A stretch of 21,258 bases of DNA from an uncultured Odoribacter sp. (GTDB lineage Bacteria; Bacteroidota; Bacteroidia; Bacteroidales; Marinifilaceae), in assembly GCA_910578105.1 (NCBI GenBank), contig CAJTPD010000002.1, positions 1 to 21,258 of the forward strand, read 5' to 3'. The notes beneath the pieces are model-generated. The model was not told the origin of the DNA. It saw only the letters and a list, made by a program, of their open reading frames with translations, and searched no databases. The first letter of the stretch is position 1; each line of letters opens with the position of its first letter. Of this stretch, positions 15,218 to 21,258 are shown piece after piece. The translations under genes were made by a program, and so were the position numbers.

Positions 15218-16534
15218 TTAACCATCCAAATAACAATTTATCATTTCCAGATAACAATCCAGATTGAAACGTTCTATCAATAATTCCTGCCGGACGTTTT
15301 TCCAATTTGATTCTGCTGTCAGCAAATCATACAGTGTTAATCGGTGATTTTCATATTGCTCCTGCCGCAAGTGATAAATTTTACGAAAACTCTGCTCCTG
15401 TTCTTCAAGCAATTCACAATTTTGTTTCCGGGACTGTGCTTCCAGCCAAATCTGTTCTATCTCATAACGGATATCCGCCGATAATTTACCGGCAGATATT
15501 TTCAAATTTACTTTTTCCATTTCAAGCAACCGAAGATTATATCTCACTTCTCCCCGGTTGAACAAAGGCCACGATAAAGAAATACCCACCTGTTTGTAAT
15601 TATTATCACGGATTTGTTTCCAAGGCGAATAACTGCCATCCGTCAAAGGGTCGGCCGCATTATTTTGATAACGCGAATACAATGTCCCGTTTAAAGAGAG
15701 AACAGGATAAAAATTACTACGTAACTGCCTGCCCCGGTTTGCCAATAACAAAGAATCATATTGCTGAATCCTGAATTCAGGCAAAGAACGGACTGCCTGA
15801 CCATACATCATCTCCACAGAAGGAATTAAAACAGGCTTTTGCAAATCAGAAGAAGGAAACACAAGACTATCCGCGCCCGTATAATGAATATTTCTTTTCA
15901 ATTTCAATAAAGCCAAACGGTAAAGTTTTTCAGCATTTCTCCATGCAATCACAGATTTTAAAGTCTGTGCACGGCAATCCTCCCAATCCGGCTCTGCAAG
16001 CCGTCCGGCACAATATAAAACTTTCATTCGTTCTTCCCAATTGCAATCCTTGTCATAAAATAACCTATATAATTCCAAAGTTGCTTGTGCAGCCTGCAAT
16101 TCATAATAACATTGAATAACTTCCAGACGAATATCATTCTGCAATTTCTGGTGAGCCGAGTTATTCCTTTCTAAACTTAATTTGGCAGCCTGCAACTGAT
16201 AACGTAATTTCAAACCGGCAAACAGAGTAATCCCTGAGGATAAACTCATACTGCCAAAACGATTTTTATCATCTTCCCATTCATACTTTTCCATGTTCAA
16301 AGAGCGTCCCCAACTAAATTGATGGGCATAAGAAGCATTCAAATCCGGCAATTGTCTTTTCCGAAGATAATCAGTTTCAAGAGTTATTTGTCTGCCGGAA
16401 TTTTCACTGATGCCAATCTCCGGACGATGCCGCAAGGCATATTGAATACACGAATCCAGGTTAAAATACCGGCTCTGTGCATATCCTTTTACGCAGAAAA
16501 AGCACAATAACACAAAAATAATTCTGCTTTTCAT
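15218..16534 (-). CDS. TolC family outer-membrane efflux protein
   Basis: The 438-residue protein begins with a signal peptide (cleavage predicted after YA at 18-19, leaving Gln20). It has the two-fold TolC/OEP layout: long amphipathic helices rich in Gln, Glu, Leu and Arg, with beta-strand regions near YAHQFSWGRSLN and VGISLSWPLFNRGEVRYN. The last is the usual second-repeat marker. Trimers form a channel through the outer membrane. Its start lies 2 nt after the stop of the HlyD-type gene, so it is the outer exit of the exporter made by the three preceding genes. It converges on fba and is the last gene of its operon. Confidence 0.92.
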   Translation of the reverse strand: MKSRIIFVLLCFFCVKGYAQSRYFNLDSCIQYALRHRPEIGISENSGRQITLETDYLRKRQLPDLNASYAHQFSWGRSLNMEKYEWEDDKNRFGSMSLSSGITLFAGLKLRYQLQAAKLSLERNNSAHQKLQNDIRLEVIQCYYELQAAQATLELYRLFYDKDCNWEERMKVLYCAGRLAEPDWEDCRAQTLKSVIAWRNAEKLYRLALLKLKRNIHYTGADSLVFPSSDLQKPVLIPSVEMMYGQAVRSLPEFRIQQYDSLLLANRGRQLRSNFYPVLSLNGTLYSRYQNNAADPLTDGSYSPWKQIRDNNYKQVGISLSWPLFNRGEVRYNLRLLEMEKVNLKISAGKLSADIRYEIEQIWLEAQSRKQNCELLEEQEQSFRKIYHLRQEQYENHRLTLYDLLTAESNWKNVRQELLIERFNLDCYLEMINCYLDG

Positions 16535-16536
16535 TC

Positions 16537-17826
16537 TTATTTATTGTTTTTTATCAATGCTTTCAAGGGGAAAAGCAATCTTTGAAACAAACTCTGTTTT
16601 TCCGTTACAATTTCAGCCGAACCGCTCATCCCCTGCAACAAGTCAATTGTTTTTCCGTAAGAACTGACCAATCCATGCGGAAAAACAACTTCAACATTAT
16701 AAAATTCAACATTCGGAACCAATGAAATATGATTCACCTCGCCTGTCAGAATTCCATATTCCATGTAAGGATAATTATCCAATTTCACATGTACCCGTTG
16801 CCCCTGTTTTACCTTTCCCGATTTCAGCATCGGTAACTCCATTTGCCCGACAATACCCCCGGTTCCCGGCGGTACGATAGTAAATAAAGTTTTCCCGGCA
16901 GAAACATAATCACCTGTTGTCCAGAATTCCGTAAATGCTACCAATCCGTCTTCCGGTGCCCTCACCACATACATCTGTTCCCAGGCTTTCATTTGAGCAT
17001 ACATAACTTCCGCCGCACGCCGTACTTCATTTTCCAGTTCTTTCTTTTGCTTTTGATATTCCAATTCAAGATCAATCATGCTTTGTTCCAACTGTGCAAT
17101 TTGCACCTTTGAATTTGCCAGCGAAGCTTTATTGCCGGCAAAACTGTATTTTTTTTGCAACAGCCCGGTTTTTATATTATCCAGTTCTTCCCCGGAAATA
17201 ATCTTTTGTCCGGCCAGTCTTTCGCTCTGCTGATAATTCCGGTCCAATATCGCCAGTTCCTCTTCCAGCAATTCCCGTTGCTGTTCCCCGTACACCAAAT
17301 ACTCCTGCATATACCCCCGCTGTTCCCGCATGGCCTGAATCCGCCGGGCATGATACCTTAACTGTCTGAAATTTTGATAAGCAACCCGGGCATACTTCCA
17401 GGCTGCATAAGCATTTTGCATGTCTCCCAAACGCAATTCCCGGTCCGGTACCATCTCTGTTACATCCTCCCAATCCTTGTTTTTCAATTCACAGGACAAA
17501 TAAAGCACATCCCGGGTATCGGCTGCATTTTCCAGGACAGCCACAATGTCACCATTTTTTACTCTATCGCCATTTTTAACCCGGATCTCCGATAATTTCC
17601 CTCCGTTTTTACACACCAAAGGAGCCGGAGCATGTTCAGTCTGCAGGCGGATAGGTGCGGTAACCGTATCCGGATACGAAAAAAAAGCACTTCCTGTCAA
17701 AATAACCAAAAATACAACAAACAGGACAGTTATTCCGATTCGCAGGAATTTACCGGGAGTTCGTCCCAAAATATGTTCTATTTCATGCTCCCGGATTTCA
17801 ATCTTACCGATTTCTTCATTTTCCAT
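16537..17826 (-). CDS. HlyD family secretion (membrane fusion) protein
   Basis: The 429-residue periplasmic adaptor has a cytoplasmic N-terminus of about 28 residues and one membrane helix (about 29-50). The first lipoyl half follows (around 70-101, NGGKLSEIRVKNGDRVKNGD). A long coiled-coil stretch rich in Glu, Gln, Arg and Leu lies in the middle, then the second lipoyl half (APEDGLVAFTEFWTTGDYV). A beta-barrel region comes next (GQRVHVKLDNYPYMEYG) and a basic end. Such proteins join an inner-membrane ABC exporter to a TolC channel. It starts 9 nt after the C39-ABC gene and stops 2 nt before the TolC-family gene, so all three are in one transcription unit. Confidence 0.93.
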   Translation of the reverse strand: MENEEIGKIEIREHEIEHILGRTPGKFLRIGITVLFVVFLVILTGSAFFSYPDTVTAPIRLQTEHAPAPLVCKNGGKLSEIRVKNGDRVKNGDIVAVLENAADTRDVLYLSCELKNKDWEDVTEMVPDRELRLGDMQNAYAAWKYARVAYQNFRQLRYHARRIQAMREQRGYMQEYLVYGEQQRELLEEELAILDRNYQQSERLAGQKIISGEELDNIKTGLLQKKYSFAGNKASLANSKVQIAQLEQSMIDLELEYQKQKKELENEVRRAAEVMYAQMKAWEQMYVVRAPEDGLVAFTEFWTTGDYVSAGKTLFTIVPPGTGGIVGQMELPMLKSGKVKQGQRVHVKLDNYPYMEYGILTGEVNHISLVPNVEFYNVEVVFPHGLVSSYGKTIDLLQGMSGSAEIVTEKQSLFQRLLFPLKALIKNNK

Positions 17827-17835
17827 AAGCTATAC

Positions 17836-20064
17836 TTAAGATGCTCCGTCCAATTCCAACTGATTTTTTACCAGATGATAATAATAACCTTTCTTCTCCA
17901 CCAATTCCCGGTGAGCACCCACTTCCACAATTTTTCCTTTATCCAGTACCACAATCTTATCCGCATGCTTCACCGTACTCAACCGATGGGCCACCACCAC
18001 GACAGTCCGCCCCTTAAAAAACACATTCATATTCTCCAGAATATCCCGTTCATTATTGGCATCCAAAGAATTTGTCGCTTCATCAAAAAACAGGTAATCC
18101 GGATTCCGGTAAATTGCCCGGGCAATCAGAATACGTTGTTTTTGCCCTTGGCTTAATCCGCTCCCTTCCTGTCCGATTTTTGTATTATAACCGGCACATT
18201 GTTCCTCGGCAAATTCCTGTACATTAGCCATCCGGGCCGCATACAGCAACCGTTCCTTATCAATCCGCTCATCTTTCACTGCAATATTCTCGGCAATGGT
18301 ATCCGAAAAAATAAAACCGTCCTGCATAACTGCCCCGCAATGCCTCCGCCAGGCATAAGTACTGATATTTTTCAGGTTCGTATGCCCGATAGAAATACTC
18401 CCTTGCTGTAAATCATAATATCCCAACAACAATTTAAGCAGAGTAGTTTTTCCGCTGCCGCTTTCCCCCACAATAGCCGTCACCTGATTCTGTTCAATAT
18501 CCAAATTGAGTTCTTTCAAAACAGGCGGAGCCAGAGGGCCAAGATAACTGAAACTCAGGTTACGGATATGAATACTTCTGTCACCATCCGGCAATTCCGC
18601 CAAACGGTTTTCATTCAGTTTGTCTTCGTCTTCCCGGAAATGCACTTCCCCCAAACGCTCCAGGCTGATCCGGGCATCCTGATATGAATGCACAAAGCCG
18701 ATAAACGAACTGACCGGCCCTTTTAACTGCCCCAGAATATAAGTCAGGGACATCATCATACCCAAAGTAATATTTCCGTTAACCACCAAATAGGCGGCAT
18801 AAACTGACAATCCGACATTCACAATCGTCGTAATAAAAAAAGCCCCTACACTCTGTATCTGACTCACTGACAATCCCTTTACGCTGATTTCAAACAATTC
18901 CGCCTGCAACCCTTCCCAACGCCAGCGCATTTTCTGCTCGCAACCTGCCAATTTAATTTCTTCCGCTCCCGTAATAATCTGTATGATATTCGACTGATTG
19001 CGGGCAGCCCGGTCAAAACGTTTAAAATCCAACTCCCTGCGTATTTTCAGAAAAATCATAACCCACCCGACATACAAAGCATGGCCGACAATAAAAAAAA
19101 GCAGCATATACCAATTGTAATATCCTAAAATAACCGCAAACACAAAAAAATTGAAAAATGAAAACAAGGTACTGATGGAAGTGGCTGTAAAAAAATTTTG
19201 AATCCGGCCATGATCACCTATCCTTTGCAAAATATCACCGGTCTTTTTCGATTCGAAAAAACTAATCGGCAAACGGAGCATTTTGGTAATAAAATCAGCA
19301 ATCAAAGCAATATTGATACGGGTTGTCACATGCAGCAGTATCCAGCTTTGAACAAAACTAACCGCCAACTGACTCAAAGATAAAATAACCTGAGCCACCA
19401 AAATAAGAATAATAAAATTCAAGTCATTGTTTAAAATCCCAATATCCACCATAGACTGGGTCAGGAACGGAAAGAGCATTTGTATCAATAATCCCATCAG
19501 CATTCCTAACATCACTTGCAACAACATCCGGGAATGAGGCCGGATATAGGTAAAAAAACGGGACAAACGATACTGCTGTTCCCGTCCCTCATTTTCGCCA
19601 GCATGGTAAAATCGCATAGTCGGCGAAAGCATCAACACCGTCCCTTTATCTTCCCCCTTTTCCCGGTCCGCCAACCAACCGTCCAAAAACTCTTCAACCG
19701 AATATTTCACCAAACCATAGGCCGGGTCAGCCACCAATACATATCCTCTTTTCTTTTGCCCCTGTCCCTTTACCCGGATTTCGTACACTACAGCAAAATG
19801 GTCTTGCCGCCAATGAACGATACAAGGCAAAATAACATGTTTGCACAAACGCTCAAAAGCAGTTTTTATCCCCACAGAGCGAAAGCCGATAGCTTCTGCT
19901 GCATCGCTGATACCAAGCATAGTCACCCCGTTTCGGTTGGCATAGCATTTTTCTCTCAAATCCGCCAACTGGAATCTTTGCCCATAATAAGCCGCTACCA
20001 TCCGCAGACAAGAGGGACCGCAATCCATAGAATCCAGTTGCCGGAAAAAAGGATAAGTTTTCAT
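17836..20064 (-). CDS. Peptidase-domain (C39) ABC transporter, bacteriocin-type exporter
   Basis: The 742-residue protein is a PCAT: protease, membrane and ATPase parts in one chain. The N-terminal C39 peptidase has a full set of catalytic residues: Gln9 (oxyanion hole), Cys15 in MDCGPSC, His89 in QDHFAVV and Asp113 in ADPAYG. This enzyme cuts leader peptides after a double glycine. A six-helix exporter domain follows (about 165-450), then the ATPase: Walker A GESGSGKT (533-540), Q-loop Gln581, signature LSQGQ (637-641), Walker B LFFDE (658-662) and H-loop His693. It should export small leader-bearing peptides, passing them to the HlyD and TolC partners encoded next. The S41 peptidase gene ends 22 nt upstream. 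The peptide substrate is not visible in this window. Confidence 0.96.
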   Translation of the reverse strand: MKTYPFFRQLDSMDCGPSCLRMVAAYYGQRFQLADLREKCYANRNGVTMLGISDAAEAIGFRSVGIKTAFERLCKHVILPCIVHWRQDHFAVVYEIRVKGQGQKKRGYVLVADPAYGLVKYSVEEFLDGWLADREKGEDKGTVLMLSPTMRFYHAGENEGREQQYRLSRFFTYIRPHSRMLLQVMLGMLMGLLIQMLFPFLTQSMVDIGILNNDLNFIILILVAQVILSLSQLAVSFVQSWILLHVTTRINIALIADFITKMLRLPISFFESKKTGDILQRIGDHGRIQNFFTATSISTLFSFFNFFVFAVILGYYNWYMLLFFIVGHALYVGWVMIFLKIRRELDFKRFDRAARNQSNIIQIITGAEEIKLAGCEQKMRWRWEGLQAELFEISVKGLSVSQIQSVGAFFITTIVNVGLSVYAAYLVVNGNITLGMMMSLTYILGQLKGPVSSFIGFVHSYQDARISLERLGEVHFREDEDKLNENRLAELPDGDRSIHIRNLSFSYLGPLAPPVLKELNLDIEQNQVTAIVGESGSGKTTLLKLLLGYYDLQQGSISIGHTNLKNISTYAWRRHCGAVMQDGFIFSDTIAENIAVKDERIDKERLLYAARMANVQEFAEEQCAGYNTKIGQEGSGLSQGQKQRILIARAIYRNPDYLFFDEATNSLDANNERDILENMNVFFKGRTVVVVAHRLSTVKHADKIVVLDKGKIVEVGAHRELVEKKGYYYHLVKNQLELDGAS

Positions 20065-20086
20065 AGCGTACTTCTTTATTTACACA

Positions 20087-21258
20087 TCATTTATTCCTGC
20101 CTTTTTGATTCTTTAATTCTATAATCTTCCGGCAATCCTCCACATTTAGCAAACGTTCAGTCAACATCGGATATTCGATATCAGGCAACAGATAGCCTTC
20201 CGGAGTGCGGGGTAACTTTGGAAACTCTTCTTTAACACAATGAGTTGACACTACAAACTCATCGCCAGTATTTGGTAAATTAAACATCTTATAAATTCCA
20301 TACAACGGTATACCGCCGCCCGTTTCTGTTCCGACCAATACAGCATCTGCCAATACTTTCAGACAAGCACAAAAATCCGGGCCTGCCGACTCCGTATGAA
20401 AACTTTGATAAACATAAACATTCCCTTTAAAAGGTTTGATCCACTTGGGCGATTGTACCATTTCCCCCTCCAGTGTTTCTTTATACTGCCGTTCCCGTTC
20501 CACTATCAAACGCTGGTAAGATTTTTTTCTCCCGGTCTGCAAATAAGGAAAGAAAAACGTAAATCCCCGGCTAAGCCCACCAATATTTCTCGAAACATCA
20601 AAAAACAAATGACGGATTCCATGTGCTCTGCAATTCCGGAAAAAATCATCCAACTGAGCATCAAACCTCGCTACTTTCTCCTTGTCAAATACCTCACTAT
20701 AACGAACAATCGCAATTTTGTCCTCCGGATACAATTCAAAGTTGTATCGTTTCCTGTCTTTAATATACGGTGAATCGTTTAATGATATCCTCATCTCCCC
20801 GTCCAAAACAACCGTCGTATCCCTGTTTTCCAATGTCCTGCACCTTACCGTAAAAGGCGGCTCATCAAATCCGAAATCAGCAACGCATTCCTGAAATTCA
20901 TACCTTAAACAGATAAGAAACTCACAATAACGTCTATGATAATCCGCACTAAAACTCTTCCTAACATGTGCTACAATGGAATCAACAGGAATGGAATTTA
21001 TCGACAGCACCTCCCAATCGTTTGCCGACAAACAGACTTTATGGTCCTGAAAATAAACCCGAGGAAACAGACACTCAGAGTTCGTTGCCTTGTATTGATT
21101 ATCTATATATGCTGTATGACAATCAAACAGATAGTTCAGGTGAAAAAAATGATACCGGAAATCGGCAACAGGCATCGAATCGTAACATTTATTCTTAAAG
21201 TCCTCCATACACGAATCGACAACCGATTGAGGAGTAAAACAATACAAATCGGGATGAT
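20087..21258 (-). CDS. S41 family peptidase, partial (5' end beyond window)
   Basis: The frame is open to the window edge: 389 residues are visible, and the start codon lies outside. HPDLYCFTP at the edge reads as ordinary coding sequence, so the TTG at 21247 is not a convincing start. LFDCHTAYID resembles the DGHT-like motif supplying the His in tricorn/IRBP-type S41 peptidases. DVSRNIGG stands for the usual DLRNNGGG. TESAGPDF gives the likely nucleophile Ser, and VGTETGGG is the family's closing motif. It lacks the Lys of CtpA-type enzymes (GxKTFGKG), pointing to the Ser-His group. A periplasmic location is likely but its signal is not visible. It is 22 nt upstream of the C39-ABC gene and probably processes something handled by that exporter. 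Confidence 0.82.
   Translation of the reverse strand, partial: HPDLYCFTPQSVVDSCMEDFKNKCYDSMPVADFRYHFFHLNYLFDCHTAYIDNQYKATNSECLFPRVYFQDHKVCLSANDWEVLSINSIPVDSIVAHVRKSFSADYHRRYCEFLICLRYEFQECVADFGFDEPPFTVRCRTLENRDTTVVLDGEMRISLNDSPYIKDRKRYNFELYPEDKIAIVRYSEVFDKEKVARFDAQLDDFFRNCRAHGIRHLFFDVSRNIGGLSRGFTFFFPYLQTGRKKSYQRLIVERERQYKETLEGEMVQSPKWIKPFKGNVYVYQSFHTESAGPDFCACLKVLADAVLVGTETGGGIPLYGIYKMFNLPNTGDEFVVSTHCVKEEFPKLPRTPEGYLLPDIEYPMLTERLLNVEDCRKIIELKNQKGRNK

Larger units (their letters stand above)
15218..21258 (-). other. Peptide-export operon: S41 peptidase, C39-ABC, HlyD, TolC
   Basis: Four minus-strand genes follow each other with gaps of 22, 9 and 2 nt and no internal hairpin, so one transcript is likely. 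The products would form an inner-membrane protease-exporter, a periplasmic bridge and an outer-membrane channel, plus a separate protease. This layout is known for Gram-negative export of double-glycine-leader peptides (microcins, bacteriocins and modified peptides). The promoter and any precursor or maturase genes should lie beyond the right edge. Clean ends suggest the operon stops at the TolC-family gene. Confidence 0.8.

Noticed and set aside
19516..20124. 202-codon plus-strand frame opposite the C39-ABC gene
   Set aside because: It is antisense to the well-supported C39 domain and has no motif, so it is not a precursor peptide candidate.
1..21258. CRISPR arrays, tRNA or rRNA genes, insertion sequences
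   Set aside because: No regularly spaced repeats, tRNA-like cloverleaf, rRNA sequence or transposase-like frame was seen while reading both strands; short degenerate remnants could still be missed by eye.

Overview
The window looks like chromosomal DNA of a Bacteroidales bacterium, possibly Odoribacteraceae; the family guess is weak. The order is supported by a DUF3078 outer-membrane protein, an IspG of about 605 residues with the extra central domain seen in Bacteroidetes and plants, A-rich start regions without clear Shine-Dalgarno sites, and several TAnnTTTG elements (the Bacteroidetes -7 promoter box).

Left end (1-2300) is patchy and accessory-like. An AT-rich stretch without genes runs abruptly into the last 54 codons and terminator of a GGGtGRT-family gene whose front is missing. 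Next come a C-terminally cut minimal nucleotidyltransferase with no HEPN partner, a DJ-1/PfpI-family protein with its own promoter, and a small membrane protein. That membrane gene converges on a GlsB/YeaQ-type gene across a 69-bp interrupted palindrome.

Middle (2300-9310): a DUF3078 protein on the + strand converges on a minus-strand series read acyl-CoA ligase > ispG > MATE transporter > cytidylate-kinase-like protein. The gaps are short (76, 54 and 17 nt), so these four may be one operon. A hairpin lies across the end of the kinase-like gene.

A 689-bp stretch (9308-9996) follows, holding one doubtful small ORF and cysS upstream signals. Then come plus-strand housekeeping genes (9997-15131): cysS, a lipoprotein glutaminyl cyclase, ung, a Bax-inhibitor-1/YccA membrane protein and a class II fructose-bisphosphate aldolase, ended by a GC-rich terminator.

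Right end (15138-21258): a tight minus-strand operon encodes an S41 peptidase (cut by the window edge), a C39-peptidase ABC transporter, an HlyD-type adaptor and a TolC-type outer-membrane channel. Together these form a complete trans-envelope exporter able to remove double-glycine leaders from peptides, with a second protease beside it. No precursor peptide or modification enzyme is visible; if present they should lie past the right edge. This is the most interesting system in the window.
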